64,000 bases of DNA from Streptomyces sp. NRRL B-1347 (GCF_000720325.1 NZ_JOJM01000005.1:1-64000); one strand, 5' to 3'; numbered from the stretch's first letter, positions 1 to 9,276 are shown. Notes: a model not told the origin generated them from the sequence alone. Numbers and translations are program-made.

Positions 1-1439
1 GGGGTAGGCGTCGGCTCCGGCGGGCGCGGAGGTTCCGGTCGCGTCACGGGCGGGGTGGGCAGGACGGGCGGGGCGGGCTGCGCCTGCTCGGGCGGTGCGG
101 GGGCCGGGGCCGGGTCCTGCGGCTGCTCGACGGGCTGCTCGACAGGCTGGTCAGCCGGTTGTTCGACGGGTTGCCCTGCGGGCTGTTCGACGGGCTGCTC
201 GGCCTGAGCCTGCGGAGGCACCGGAGCCTCGGGCCGTGGCGGCTCGGGTTCCCCCTGCGCCGCGCCCTCAGGCGCCCCCGGCTCCGCCGCCGTGCCCGGC
301 CGGGGCTCCGGAGCGGTGACGTCCCGCGCCGGCTCCGGCGCCTTGCCCGGAGCCTCCACCGGCTGGGACGCCACGCCGCTCTCCGCCGTCGTGGCACGTG
401 CGGGGGCCGCGGAGTGGCCCGTACCGCTCAGGACGAGGCCCGCCGCGACGGCCGCTCCGGCCACCGTCGTGCCGACGGCCCCGACCACAGCCGCGGGGAA
501 CTTCCCGCCCGCCGTCAGGGCGTGACGTATGCCGTGCAGCAGTCCGCCGGAGCCCGGCGTGCCGCCGCCGGTGGACGCGGCGGCCGCGGCCCCGGCGCCC
601 GCTCCGGCCGCGAGCGGCACCAGGAACTTGCCCGCGCCGCCGAGGACGAACACGAGCAGGGCGGGCCCGACGAGGGCGGGCAGCCGGTGGTTGGCGCTGG
701 TCAGCAGGGCGAGGCGGGCCCGGCAGTCGGAGCAGCCGCCGAGGTGGGCGACGAGCGTCTCGGACTGCCGGGGCGAGGCCTCGCCGCGGATGTGCGCGGG
801 CATGCGGTCCCAATGGGTCCCGCAGGCCGGGTTCGCGGGCGTACCGGGGTGCGTGCGCAGGAAGGCCTGGCGCATGCCCTCGCGGGCCCGGTGCAGCAGC
901 ACCGCCGTGGCCCCGCGGCCCGCGCCGATGCTCCGGCCGATCGCGTCGAGCGGCTGGCCCTCCGCCTCGGCGAGCCACAGCGCCTTCACCCAGCGCTCGG
1001 GCAGCTGGCCGAGGACGCGCGTCAGGAGGTCGACGGACGACACCCGCGCTGCCGGGTCGCCCTCGCCGTCGGCCACGGTGGTGACGTCGACGACCTCGGG
1101 CGCCCGCACTGCCTGCGGATCGTGCGGGGTCTCCTTCGCCGCGGCCTGCCCCACGGACACGGCGAGGTGCCGCACGGTCGTCATGAGGTACGCCGCCACG
1201 TTGTCGATCTCGTGCCCCGCGGCCAGGCGCCGCCAGACGCGGAAGTGCGCCTCGGCGACCAGGTCGTCGGCGACCCAGGCGTTGCCGGTCAGCGAGCGGG
1301 CGTACGCCACGAGGCGCGGGTGCTCGGCCTCGTAGACGCGCGCGTACGAGGCGGTCACGGCCCCGGTCGCGTCGGCGGCGGGCTCGGCCGGAACGCCGAC
1401 GGGGGCGTCAGGGGGGACGTCGGCAGGGACGTCGGACAT
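1..1439 (-). CDS. ECF sigma factor fused to a zinc anti-sigma domain and membrane anchor (3' end cut by window)
   Basis: The gene runs off the left edge, so its C-terminus is missing. Residues about 27-95 look like sigma region 2 (YARVYEAEHPRLVAYARSLT, VADDLV) and about 135-195 like sigma region 4 (LPERWVKALWLAEAEGQPLD). They are followed at about 210-245 by a ZAS-like HxxxCxxC motif (AHLGGCSDC), two hydrophobic segments (about 255-285 and 315-340) and a long Pro/Glu/Gln tail with EQPVEQPA-type repeats. The order suggests a sigma factor carrying its own membrane-tethered anti-sigma domain, with the Pro-rich tail outside the cell. The ATG at 1439 has AGGAG nine bases upstream. That Shine-Dalgarno lies inside a 7-bp inverted repeat (1440-1456). 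No separate anti-sigma gene is visible on the sequenced side. Confidence 0.85.
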   Translation of the reverse strand, partial: MSDVPADVPPDAPVGVPAEPAADATGAVTASYARVYEAEHPRLVAYARSLTGNAWVADDLVAEAHFRVWRRLAAGHEIDNVAAYLMTTVRHLAVSVGQAAAKETPHDPQAVRAPEVVDVTTVADGEGDPAARVSSVDLLTRVLGQLPERWVKALWLAEAEGQPLDAIGRSIGAGRGATAVLLHRAREGMRQAFLRTHPGTPANPACGTHWDRMPAHIRGEASPRQSETLVAHLGGCSDCRARLALLTSANHRLPALVGPALLVFVLGGAGKFLVPLAAGAGAGAAAAASTGGGTPGSGGLLHGIRHALTAGGKFPAAVVGAVGTTVAGAAVAAGLVLSGTGHSAAPARATTAESGVASQPVEAPGKAPEPARDVTAPEPRPGTAAEPGAPEGAAQGEPEPPRPEAPVPPQAQAEQPVEQPAGQPVEQPADQPVEQPVEQPQDPAPAPAPPEQAQPAPPVLPTPPVTRPEPPRPPEPTPT

Positions 1440-1456
1440 GACAGGACACTCCTGTC
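1440..1456 (-). promoter_or_regulatory. Perfect 7-bp inverted repeat over the sigma gene's ribosome binding site
   Basis: GACAGGA-cac-TCCTGTC directly abuts the ATG of the sigma gene and contains its AGGAG Shine-Dalgarno. In RNA it could form a small hairpin hiding the ribosome binding site; as DNA it could be an operator. The repeat is seen directly, the role is inferred. Confidence 0.5.
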
Positions 1457-1520
1457 CCACGGCGGGGTGGTGGGTGAGTTCGAAAGACTAGGTGAGAAAT
1501 GTCGGACATATCAGGGATAG

Positions 1521-1535
1521 GTGACGCAGGTCACA
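1521..1535 (+). promoter_or_regulatory. CRP-type site (GTGA-N6-TCACA)
   Basis: GTGA-cgcagg-TCACA matches the CRP/FNR family core GTGA-N6-TCAC. It lies about 84 bp upstream of the SsgA-like start and in the divergent region with the sigma gene. Streptomyces encodes a Crp protein linked to development; control by it is inferred. Confidence 0.4.
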
Positions 1536-1618
1536 GTGGGCTCTTCATGCACTCCCGTAATGCGGGCACCCGTCACCGGGTCGTAGGGGTAAGGAACCGG
1601 CAGAAGTGGAGCCCGACC

Positions 1619-2032
1619 ATGGCCGTCACGCTCGAGCAGTCCGCCCGTGCCCGCCTGATCACCCCCGAGGGTCGTGAGCGTCCGATCGCGGTGGCGCTGC
1701 GCTACGCGGCGAGCGATCCGCTCGCGGTGCAGGTCGCCTTTCCGGCCGAGGTGTCCCTGGATGGCGCCGAGGTCACCTGGATCTTCGCCCGGCGCCTGCT
1801 GGAGGAGGGGCTGAGTGCCCCGGCGGGCACGGGGGACGTGCACGTGTGGCCGTGCGGCCGCGCGCGCACCGTCCTGGAGTTCCACGCGCCGCACGGCCTC
1901 GCGCTCGTGCAGTTCGACCGGGGTGCGCTGCGGCGCTTCCTGATGCGCACCTATGCCGTCGTGGCCGCCGACGGCGAGGAGGCGGGGCTCGATCTGGACC
2001 GCGGTCTGACGGAACTCCTCGGTGGGGTCTGA
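1619..2032 (+). CDS. SsgA-like sporulation and cell-division protein (SALP)
   Basis: The 137-residue protein matches the SALP family in size and pattern: an N-terminal part with PIAVALRYAASDPLAVQVAF, then VTWIFARRLLEEGL, GTGDVHVWPC, and a C-terminal RRFLMRTYAVV with an acidic end. SALPs are found in sporulating actinomycetes and guide septum placement and peptidoglycan processing. I chose the ATG at 1619 because it gives the family's usual length and has GTGGAG upstream; a longer in-frame start at 1499 adds residues unlike the family. Which paralogue (SsgA to SsgG) this is cannot be decided here. A CRP-like site lies upstream. Confidence 0.85.
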   Translation: MAVTLEQSARARLITPEGRERPIAVALRYAASDPLAVQVAFPAEVSLDGAEVTWIFARRLLEEGLSAPAGTGDVHVWPCGRARTVLEFHAPHGLALVQFDRGALRRFLMRTYAVVAADGEEAGLDLDRGLTELLGGV

Positions 2033-2077
2033 ACTCCTCGGCGGAGGCTGAATCGGTGGCGCCCGCCCCCTTGAAAA

Positions 2078-2096
2078 TAGGTTAGGCTAGCCTAAC
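2078..2096 (+). promoter_or_regulatory. Iron box (DmdR1/IdeR type)
   Basis: TAGGTTAGGCTAGCCTAAC contains a perfect 16-bp palindrome (2081-2096) and matches the 19-bp iron-box consensus of actinobacterial DmdR1/IdeR repressors closely. It sits 68 bp before the siderophore-interacting protein start, so repression under iron sufficiency is expected. Confidence 0.85.
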
Positions 2097-2163
2097 TCGA
2101 TCACGTGCGCCTGCATGTTCCACGTGAAACGGGCGTTTCAGGATCTCAGGGGAGGAGACCGGG

Positions 2164-2895
2164 GTGGGCCACGGCTGGGAAGGCGTCGTCCTCAAGCTGT
2201 TCCGCGGCAAGGACTTCCGGTTCACGGTGACCGGTGCCGAGGACGTGACGGAGCACTACCGTCGCCTGCACGTCAGTGACGGCGGCATGCTCGCGCAGAC
2301 CGGTGTGCACCCCACGATGTGGGTGCGGCTGTGGTTCGACAACGCGGGCAAACCGCATCAGCGCGCCTACACCCTCGTCGACCCCGATCCCGAAGAGGGC
2401 ACGTTCAGCCTGGAGTTCGCGCTGCACGACGGCTGTGCGAGCGAGTGGGCACGCAAGGCAGGACCGGGTGACACCATCGAGGCGACCGTGCAGGGCACCG
2501 GCTTCGACCTGCCGCAGCCGGAGCCGTCGCGGCTGCTCGTCATGGGCGACCCGGCGTCGCTGCCCGCGGTGAACTCCCTCCTGGAAGCGATGCCGGGCAT
2601 CCCCGCGACGATCTGGTTCGAGACGCAGCACGACTCGGACCGCGAACTGCCGCTGGGCGTCGACCCGGCGCTCCACGAGGTGCACTGGATCGACCGGCAG
2701 GCCTCCGGCGCCGAACTGGTGAAGCAGGCCAAGGCGGGCCTCGCCGCGGCCCTTGAGTCCGCGCCCGACGCCTATGCGTGGATCACCTGCGACACGACGA
2801 CCACCCGCGCCCTGACGGCGTACGTACGCAAGGAACTGGGCCTGCCCAAGGACCGGGTCCACGCGCTCGGCTACTGGCGGCCGGGGCGCGGCTGA
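2164..2895 (+). CDS. Siderophore-interacting FAD-binding reductase (SIP/ViuB family)
   Basis: The 243-residue protein has the SIP layout: an N-terminal FAD-binding barrel ending in the flavin motif RAYTL (about residues 67-71) and a C-terminal NAD(P)H part finishing with the characteristic ALGYWRPGRG. Family members reduce ferric siderophores in the cytoplasm to release iron. The GTG start at 2164 has GGGGAGGAG close upstream. An iron box lies upstream at 2078-2096, which supports the role. No siderophore synthesis or uptake genes are adjacent. Confidence 0.9.
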   Translation: MGHGWEGVVLKLFRGKDFRFTVTGAEDVTEHYRRLHVSDGGMLAQTGVHPTMWVRLWFDNAGKPHQRAYTLVDPDPEEGTFSLEFALHDGCASEWARKAGPGDTIEATVQGTGFDLPQPEPSRLLVMGDPASLPAVNSLLEAMPGIPATIWFETQHDSDRELPLGVDPALHEVHWIDRQASGAELVKQAKAGLAAALESAPDAYAWITCDTTTTRALTAYVRKELGLPKDRVHALGYWRPGRG

Positions 2896-2944
2896 CGGCG
2901 ACGGCGCGCGGTGCCGCGGTGCGCGGGGCGGCACGGCGTGCCGC

Positions 2945-3943
2945 TCAGGGGCGCTCGGCCAGCTCCACGGTGACCCGCTGCCCGGAGTCGAGCGCGCGCA
3001 CCCCGGCCTCGGCGACGGCTGCCGCCGCGTAACCGTCCCAGGCGCCGGGCCCCGCCGTCCGCCCCGCGCGCGCCGCTCGCACCCAGGCCCGGACCTCACG
3101 GTCGTAGGCGTCGGCGAAACGCACCAGGTAGTCCTGGGCGATCTCCCGGCGCGTCCCGCCCCGTGACCGCACGACCATCGCCTGCTCGTCGCCGACGCCC
3201 GCGGTGCCCCGCTCGCACACCGCCTCGCACGTCACCTCGTAGCCGAAGCCGCAGTTGACGAAGACCTCGATGTCGACCAGCGCGCCGCCGTCCGTTTCGA
3301 GGAGCACCAACTGGGGGTCGAGCAGTCCGGCGGGCGCACCGGACGACGGCCGGGGCCGGGCCACGGTCACCGCCGTGACCTCGTGGCCGAGCAGCCAGCG
3401 CGCCGCGTCGATCTCGTGGGACACCGAACTGCTGATGAGCATCGACGAGGTGAAGTGCGGGGGAGAGGCCACGTTGCGGTGCCGGCAGTGCAGCATCAGC
3501 GGCCTGCCCAGCTCATCGGTGTCCAACAGCGTCTTGAGCCGCCGGTACGCGGAGTCGTAGCGGCGCATGAACCCCACCTGGATCAGGGCGCGCCCGGCCC
3601 GCGCCTCCGCCTCGACGACCCGCAGCGCCGCCCGGGGGTCCGGCGCGAGGGGCTTCTCGCACAGCACGGGCAGGCCCCGCGCGACGGCGGCGAGCAGTGC
3701 CTCCTCGTGCGTGGCGTCCGGGGACGCCACCAACACGGCCCGCACGTCGGGCTGATGCAGGGCGGCGAGGGCCTCGGCGTGCACGCGCACGCCGTCGAGC
3801 CCGGCCACGGCCTGCTCGGCCCGTCCCGTGTCCGGGTCCGCGACGGCCACCACGCGCGCGCCGGCCGTCCGTGCGAGACGGCGTACATGGTCGGCACCCA
3901 TGTGGCCCGCCCCCAGGACGGCCACCCCCAGCGGCTCGCTCAC
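2945..3943 (-). CDS. Gfo/Idh/MocA-family NAD(P)-dependent oxidoreductase
   Basis: The 332-residue protein starts with a Rossmann motif GAGHMGADH, followed by the family's [12 protein letters not shown] and the EKPLA catalytic-lysine motif, then VGFMRRYD and a DIEVFV beta-sheet domain. Relatives oxidise or reduce sugars and inositols; the substrate here is unknown. The GTG start at 3943 overlaps the stop of the upstream carboxypeptidase by four bases (GTGA), so the two are probably translationally coupled. The long upstream extension of the same frame is a shadow of that gene. Confidence 0.87.
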   Translation of the reverse strand: MSEPLGVAVLGAGHMGADHVRRLARTAGARVVAVADPDTGRAEQAVAGLDGVRVHAEALAALHQPDVRAVLVASPDATHEEALLAAVARGLPVLCEKPLAPDPRAALRVVEAEARAGRALIQVGFMRRYDSAYRRLKTLLDTDELGRPLMLHCRHRNVASPPHFTSSMLISSSVSHEIDAARWLLGHEVTAVTVARPRPSSGAPAGLLDPQLVLLETDGGALVDIEVFVNCGFGYEVTCEAVCERGTAGVGDEQAMVVRSRGGTRREIAQDYLVRFADAYDREVRAWVRAARAGRTAGPGAWDGYAAAAVAEAGVRALDSGQRVTVELAERP

Positions 3944-5148
3944 TCCACGAACTCCCCTCCCGCGCCCGACCGTCGGGCCACCGTAGCCGCACGCCGCCGC
4001 ACGATCACCACGCACCCGGCGAGCAGCACCACCGCGCCCGCCCCGACCAGGACGAGGGCGGGCCAGGCGGAGTCGTCGTCGGCCTCCTCCGACGGCGCGA
4101 ACGCGGGGGCGGCCGCGGCCGCGTGCCGGGCCCGGTCCGGCGCCGTACGGGGCTTCGCGGGCAGCAGCGAGCCGACCGGCCGCACCCGGCCCGCCGCCGC
4201 GAAGCCCCAGTCGAGCAGCCGCCTGGCCTCCTCGTACACGGCGTAGCCGCCGTTCTGAGGGTTCATCACCGTCACCACGAGCGTGCGCGCGCCCCGGTGG
4301 GCGGCGGCGATGAGGGTGTTCCCGGCCCGGCTGGTGTAACCGTTCTTGACGCCGATCAGACCGGGGTAGCGGGCGACGCCGCCCGCGCCGGTGAGCAGCC
4401 GGTTGGTGTTCTGGATCGGGTACGACCAGCCGCCCGCGGGGAAGGAGGCGACCGTCGTCGAGCAGTAGCGCGCGAACTGCGGGTCCGCGAGGCCCGCCCT
4501 GCCGAACACCGCCAGGTCGTACGCCGAGGAGACCTGGCCCGCGGCGTCGTAGCCGTCCGGCGAGACGACGTGCGTGTCGCGGGCGCCGAGCGCGCGGGCC
4601 TTGGCGCGCATCTGCCGGACGGTGCGGTCCATGCCGCCGTTCATCGCGGCGAGCACGTGCACGGCGTCGTTGCCGGAGCTGAGGAACACGCCGCGCCACA
4701 GGTCGGACACGCGGTAGCTGCGGCCCGCCGAGACCCCCACCAGGCTGCTGCCGCCGCCGACGCGGGCGAGTTCGGCATCGGTGACCGTGTGCCGCGTGTC
4801 CGGGTGCAGCCGGGGCAGCGCCGCCAGGGCGAACAGCGACTTGAGCGTGGAGGCGGGCGGCAGCCTGCGGTGCGCGTCACGGGCGGCGAGCACCTCCCCG
4901 GTGCGCGCGTCGGCCACCACCCAGGACAGGGCCGAGACGCCGGCGGGCAGCGCGGGGGCGGCCGAGCCGGGCCGCACCTGGGTGCCGGGCCGGTCGAGCA
5001 GCGACGAGGTGTACGCGGGCTGCCGCACGGGCGGGGTGGGCTCGGCGCACGCGGCGGTGCCGGTGAGGCAGACCAGCGCCCCGGTGGTGAGGACCGAGGT
5101 GCGGAAAAGGGAGCGGCGCAGCGCGGGCGACAGAAAACTGATGATCAT
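3940..5148 (-). CDS. Serine-type D-alanyl-D-alanine carboxypeptidase (S11 family), membrane anchored
   Basis: The 402-residue protein has an N-terminal secretion signal (residues about 1-35, ending near a TAAC sequence that is a weak lipobox), the SxxK active-site motif STLK, the SxN motif SGN, and KNG in the place of the usual KTG. A C-terminal helix (about 365-385) followed by RRR suggests the protein stays tethered outside the membrane. Such enzymes trim the terminal D-Ala of peptidoglycan stem peptides. KNG for KTG occurs in actinobacterial members but changes a substrate-binding residue. It is coupled to the downstream oxidoreductase by a GTGA overlap. Confidence 0.9.
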   Translation of the reverse strand: MIISFLSPALRRSLFRTSVLTTGALVCLTGTAACAEPTPPVRQPAYTSSLLDRPGTQVRPGSAAPALPAGVSALSWVVADARTGEVLAARDAHRRLPPASTLKSLFALAALPRLHPDTRHTVTDAELARVGGGSSLVGVSAGRSYRVSDLWRGVFLSSGNDAVHVLAAMNGGMDRTVRQMRAKARALGARDTHVVSPDGYDAAGQVSSAYDLAVFGRAGLADPQFARYCSTTVASFPAGGWSYPIQNTNRLLTGAGGVARYPGLIGVKNGYTSRAGNTLIAAAHRGARTLVVTVMNPQNGGYAVYEEARRLLDWGFAAAGRVRPVGSLLPAKPRTAPDRARHAAAAAPAFAPSEEADDDSAWPALVLVGAGAVVLLAGCVVIVRRRAATVARRSGAGGEFVE

Positions 5149-5378
5149 TCAGCCACCGTAGGAGCGGCCCCAGGACCGCGCAGATCGGCTTGGCCCGGCC
5201 GGGGTCATCGGGGGCTCGAACTCCGCCAGTCGGGCGGTGCGCACGGCCCGCGCCGACCCGGCAGGGGCGACGTCCCAGCCCTCCTGCCCGAACGGCCCCT
5301 CCTCCGGCGCCGCGGCCGGAAGTCGACGGTGGGACGGCCGACGTCGCGCCGGGGAGGCCCCGGCGCCCGGGGAAGAGG

Positions 5379-6512
5379 TCAGGTTTCGACGCTGGAGATG
5401 AGGTGGTCGATGACGTCCACCGGGCTTCCGCGCCGCCGGTACGCGGCCCGCTGGCGTTCGGCGCCGCCACCGTCGGCCTGGAGGCGGGACCAGGCGGCGC
5501 GCACGAGAGGGAGGTCGCCGTGGCGTTCCAGCGCGGGCCGGGCCCGGCTCAGGAGGTGCGCGGCCTGGTCGGCCGCGGGCGCGAGGCGCCTGGTGGACAG
5601 GTCGATGCCCACCCCGCCGAGCCCGTCGCGCGCGGCCCGCCAGCAGGCGGCCCGCAGCATCTCGGGCGGCGGCCGGAGCGGGGGCACCCCGGCCTCGATG
5701 GCCTGGAGCGCGGCGCAGGCCAGCGCCCTGACGACACCGGCCAGCAGGACCACGTCGCTCACGGTGGGCAGCGCGTCCGCGACCCGGACCTCCACCGTGG
5801 GCACGTGGTGCGAGGGCCGGATGTCCCAGTACAACCCGCCCCGGTCCAGGAGGGTGTCGGTGGCGATCAGGTCCTCCACGAGGTCCTCGAAGTGGCTCTG
5901 GGACTCGAAGTACGGCGGCGGCCCCGAGACCGGCCAGCGCCCCCAGACCAGCGTGCGCCAGCTGGCGTACCCGGTGTCCTCGCCGTACCAGTACGGGGAG
6001 TTGGCCGCCAGGGACACGAGCGCGGGCAGCCACGGGCGCAGGTGGTTGCTCACCCGCAGCGCGGTCGGCAGATCGGGGATCCCGACGTGGATGTGGCAGG
6101 CGCAGGTGCTCTGCTCGTAGTCGAGCGCGCGGAACTGGGCGAGGCTCTTCACATAGCGCGGTGTGCTGGTGAAGGCCGGTGGCACGGGGTGCCCGAGTAC
6201 CGGCGTGCCGCTGGAGATGACGCGCAGCCCCTGCCGGGCCGCGGCCCGGGCGATGCCGCTGCGCGTGGACCGGATCTGGACGGCCAGTTCGGCCAGTTCA
6301 GTGTGCGGGTCGGTGCGTCCTTCGACCTGGTAGCGCGTGATTTCCGTGGAGACCCGGTCCTTGAGTTCACCTGCGGCCTCCGCCACGACCTTGTCGGCGC
6401 TGGGGCTCAGCTGCCGGGTGACCGGATCGACCAGCAGGTACTCCTCCTCGACCCCCACCGTGACGGCCGCTGCCGACCCTGCCCTGTCCCCGGGGATTCC
6501 CATAGTGGCCAT
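5379..6512 (-). CDS. Carboxylate-amine ligase, YbdK / GshA-like ATP-grasp-related family
   Basis: The 377-residue protein has the glutamate-cysteine ligase 2 signature: VGVEEEYLLVD at the N-terminus, CACHIHVGIPD, WDIRPSHHVPTVEVRVAD and a C-terminal DVIDHLISSVE. E. coli YbdK has weak glutamate-cysteine ligase activity; actinomycetes make mycothiol, so the physiological product is uncertain. The ATG at 6512 is chosen from family length; no strong Shine-Dalgarno precedes it, and an internal ATG at 6503 is a possible alternative. About 230 bp of non-coding sequence separate its end from the carboxypeptidase start. Confidence 0.85.
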   Translation of the reverse strand: MATMGIPGDRAGSAAAVTVGVEEEYLLVDPVTRQLSPSADKVVAEAAGELKDRVSTEITRYQVEGRTDPHTELAELAVQIRSTRSGIARAAARQGLRVISSGTPVLGHPVPPAFTSTPRYVKSLAQFRALDYEQSTCACHIHVGIPDLPTALRVSNHLRPWLPALVSLAANSPYWYGEDTGYASWRTLVWGRWPVSGPPPYFESQSHFEDLVEDLIATDTLLDRGGLYWDIRPSHHVPTVEVRVADALPTVSDVVLLAGVVRALACAALQAIEAGVPPLRPPPEMLRAACWRAARDGLGGVGIDLSTRRLAPAADQAAHLLSRARPALERHGDLPLVRAAWSRLQADGGGAERQRAAYRRRGSPVDVIDHLISSVET

Positions 6513-6556
6513 GGTGACACCCGGAGGAAAACCCGGATCTGACGGAATATCGCCAA

Positions 6557-7816
6557 TTACACCGCGCGTCGCGCCGCGCGTGGGGAGGCCCCAGGCGACG
6601 TGCCCGCCGGGTGATCGTGGCGAGGGGGTTCGTCGGCCGGTTCCGGGGCAAGGGGTTCCGGCTGGGCGGGTTCGCGCAGCGGCCGCAGCAGGAGCCAGCC
6701 GATGGCGGGAAGCACGATCAGCGGCGCCAGGGCGGTACGCAGCGAGGTGGCGTCGGCGAGGGTGCCGATGAGCGGGCTGGCGACGCCGCCGACGCTGACG
6801 GTCAGGCCGAGGGTGACGCCGCTCGCGGTGCCGACGCGGCTCGGCAGATAGTCCTGGCCGAGGGTGACGTGGAGGGAGAAGGGCACGTACAGACCCGCCG
6901 ACGTGAGCGCCACGAAGACGTAGAGCAGCGGTCCGGGGACCAGGACGACACCGGCGACGGCGAGCACGCTCACGGCGTACGACCACCGCACGACGGTGAC
7001 CCGGCTGTAGCGGGTGGCGAGCCGTCCGCCGATCACCGTGCCCACGGCGCCGCCGATGTAGAGCACGAACAGACCGGCCGTACCGGCGACTTCACCGCCG
7101 CCGACGCGCTCGCGCACGTACAGGGCGATGAACGCGCTCAGTCCGACGAAGACGATGGAGCGGCACACGATCGCGCCGGACAGACGGAGGAACGAGGCCC
7201 AGTCGTCGGCGCCGGTGCCCTTGGCCGCGCGGGCGGCCGCCGCCGTGGCCGCGAGCGGCGCCTTGACCCCGCGCAGCGCCGCCGCGCACAGCGCCGCACC
7301 GGCGAGGGCGGGCACGACGAGGAGCGGCGAGGCCCGCAGACCGCCGGTGGCGACGACGGCCGCGACGAGCAACGGGGCCGTGGCGAAGCCGATGTTGCCG
7401 CCGAGGGAGAACCAGCCCATCGCCGTGTGGCTGCCGCGGCTGGCGACGCGCGCCACCCGCGCGGCCTCCGGGTGGTAGGCGGCGACCCCGACGCCGGACA
7501 AGGCGACCACCGCCAAGGTCAGGGCGTAGGAGTCGAAGACGCCGCTGAGCGCGACACCGGCGCCGCCGACCACCGTGCTCACCGGCAGCAGCCACGGCAT
7601 CGCCCACCGGTCGGTGAGCGCCCCGAACAGCGGCTGCACCACCGACGAGAGCAGCGAAGCGGCGAGGACGATGCCGGAGGCGGCGGCGTAGGTGTACGCC
7701 CGCTCGGACACGAAGTAGGGGACCAGGGCGGCCACGGCTCCCTGGTAGACGTCCACACAGGTGTGGCCGAGGGACATCAGGGTCAGGGGCCTGTTGCGAG
7801 GTGAGGGCTTGGACAC
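6557..7816 (-). CDS. MFS transporter, fosmidomycin-resistance (Fsr)-like
   Basis: The 419-residue protein has about twelve hydrophobic segments and an MFS motif between helices 2 and 3 (QPLFGALTDRW). The pattern GHTCVDVYQGAVAALVPYF resembles the Fsr branch of drug/H+ antiporters. The C-terminal tail is Pro/Glu-rich. I chose the GTG at 7816; an ATG at 7867 would push the N-terminus into the space shared with the divergent AraC gene. That neighbour is its likely regulator. Substrate unknown. Confidence 0.83.
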   Translation of the reverse strand: MSKPSPRNRPLTLMSLGHTCVDVYQGAVAALVPYFVSERAYTYAAASGIVLAASLLSSVVQPLFGALTDRWAMPWLLPVSTVVGGAGVALSGVFDSYALTLAVVALSGVGVAAYHPEAARVARVASRGSHTAMGWFSLGGNIGFATAPLLVAAVVATGGLRASPLLVVPALAGAALCAAALRGVKAPLAATAAAARAAKGTGADDWASFLRLSGAIVCRSIVFVGLSAFIALYVRERVGGGEVAGTAGLFVLYIGGAVGTVIGGRLATRYSRVTVVRWSYAVSVLAVAGVVLVPGPLLYVFVALTSAGLYVPFSLHVTLGQDYLPSRVGTASGVTLGLTVSVGGVASPLIGTLADATSLRTALAPLIVLPAIGWLLLRPLREPAQPEPLAPEPADEPPRHDHPAGTSPGASPRAARRAV

Positions 7817-7922
7817 GGACCGATCGTCGCCCCGCCGCACCCTGTCGGGCTTCCGATAAAGTGCCAAGGTCTACCGATTTCCCGCCACCGTGGCGCACGC
7901 CGTACGGGGAGGCCGTCAGCCC

Positions 7923-8696
7923 ATGCCGCACACCGCGCCCCCGCCGGAACCGGAGCCCGTCCGCTACACCCCCGTGGCCCCGACCCACGTCCGGGTCCTC
8001 GCTCCCGGGGACCGCATCGACGCGCACCGGCACGACGACCACCAGATCGCGTACGCGGGCTCGGGGGTCGTCGCGGTCACCACGGACGCCGGCACGTGGT
8101 ACGCGCCCGGCACCCGCGCCATCTGGGTGCCCGCGGGCACCGTCCACTCCCACCGGGCGTACGGACACCTGGAGATGTACTTCGTCGGCCTGCCCGCCGA
8201 CGACAACCCGCTGCACCTCGACGAGCCGACCGTCCTCGCCGTCAGCCCGCTGCTGCGCGAGCTGATCATCGAGTACGCCCGCGGCCCCAAGGACGAGCGC
8301 CCGGAGCGCCGTCGGCTGCGCGCGGTCCTGCGCGACCAGCTGCGCGCCTCCCCGCAGCAGCCGGTGCGGCTGCCGACGCCCGCGGACCCGCGCCTCGCGG
8401 CGGTCTGCGCGCTCGTCCACGACCACCCCGCCGACCCCCGCACCCTGGCTGAGCTGGGCGGCGCGACCGGCGTCGGCGAGCGCACCCTCAGCCGCCTCTT
8501 CCGGTCCGAGCTCGGCATGACCTTTCCGCAGTGGCGCACCCAGTCGCGGCTCTACCACGCCCTGCGGATGCTCGGCGACGACCTCCCCGTCACAGCGGTG
8601 GCGCACCGCTGCGGCTGGTCGTCGACGAGCGCGTTCATCGACGTCTTCCGGCGCTCGTTCGGCTACACGCCGGGCACCCACCAGCGGCGGGTCTGA
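7923..8696 (+). CDS. AraC-family regulator with N-terminal cupin sensor
   Basis: The 257-residue protein has an N-terminal cupin (HRHDDHQIAYAGSG, WVPAGTVHSHRAYG) and a C-terminal AraC DNA-binding domain with two helix-turn-helices (TLAELGGATGVGERTLSRLF and VAHRCGWSSTSAFIDVFRRSFG). ATG 7923 follows GGGGAGG. It is divergent from the MFS exporter with 106 bp between the starts, so control of that transporter by a small-molecule signal is the simplest reading. Confidence 0.88.
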   Translation: MPHTAPPPEPEPVRYTPVAPTHVRVLAPGDRIDAHRHDDHQIAYAGSGVVAVTTDAGTWYAPGTRAIWVPAGTVHSHRAYGHLEMYFVGLPADDNPLHLDEPTVLAVSPLLRELIIEYARGPKDERPERRRLRAVLRDQLRASPQQPVRLPTPADPRLAAVCALVHDHPADPRTLAELGGATGVGERTLSRLFRSELGMTFPQWRTQSRLYHALRMLGDDLPVTAVAHRCGWSSTSAFIDVFRRSFGYTPGTHQRRV

Positions 8697-8850
8697 GCTT
8701 CCGGCACCGCGCAGGTTCCCGTGCGTCCCTCCTGTGGGGGATCGCGACACACCGAGCAGATCAACAAACCTGGGGGGACCACGGCCCGCGTGCCACCGTT
8801 CCGGTGGCCGCAGCCCGCGCACGCGCGGGCCCCGAGAACGGAGGATCGGC

Positions 8851-9276
8851 ATGCCCCAGGTGAAGGCGATGAGGAAGAGGATCTCCGCACTGCTCGTGGC
8901 GGTGGCCGCCACGGCCGTCGCGGCGGCCCCGGTCTCCACGGCCCACGCGGCCGACGGGTACGACCGGTGCCCGGTCGGCTTCTACTGCATGTTCTCGGGC
9001 CTCGACGGGACCGGCGAAATGATCAAGCTCAGCGGGAACACCCCGGACCTCGCCGGGCTCGGTATGGACAACCGCGCCAAGTCGGACTGGAACCGCACGT
9101 CGTCGACCATCTACCTCTGGTCGGAAGCGGACTACTCCGGCTGTACGGCCGTGACCTCTTCAGGGCCGACGGGCAAGGGCAACTTCTTCCCCGCCTACCA
9201 GGACTTCTTCAGCTCGGTGCAGTTCGACGGCGCGAGCGGCCCGAGCTGCGGGACGCCGCCCGGCGAGGACGGCTGA
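8851..9276 (+). CDS. Secreted peptidase-inhibitor I36-type protein
   Basis: The 141-residue precursor has a signal peptide (Lys/Arg-rich start, hydrophobic AALLVAVAATAVAAAPVS, cleavage near THAADG). The mature part begins with CPVGFYCMFSG, then WNRTSSTIYLW and a C-terminal SVQFDGAS, with four cysteines. This resembles the I36 (SMPI-like) crystallin-fold family common in Streptomyces. Inhibition of proteases is known only for some members. ATG 8851 follows GGAGG with good spacing. Confidence 0.75.
   Translation: MPQVKAMRKRISALLVAVAATAVAAAPVSTAHAADGYDRCPVGFYCMFSGLDGTGEMIKLSGNTPDLAGLGMDNRAKSDWNRTSSTIYLWSEADYSGCTAVTSSGPTGKGNFFPAYQDFFSSVQFDGASGPSCGTPPGEDG

Noticed and set aside
159..1520. Long plus-strand ORF opposite the sigma gene
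   Set aside because: Arg/Gly/Ala-rich composition typical of a shadow frame in high-GC DNA; the minus-strand frame has clear sigma and zinc-finger motifs.
2945..4699. 584-codon reading of the oxidoreductase frame
   Set aside because: The part upstream of 3943 is a shadow of the carboxypeptidase; the GTG with GTGA overlap is the natural start.
3697..6120. 807-codon plus-strand ORF across three minus-strand genes
   Set aside because: Low-complexity, no domain; the minus strand encodes a recognisable carboxypeptidase and YbdK-like ligase here.
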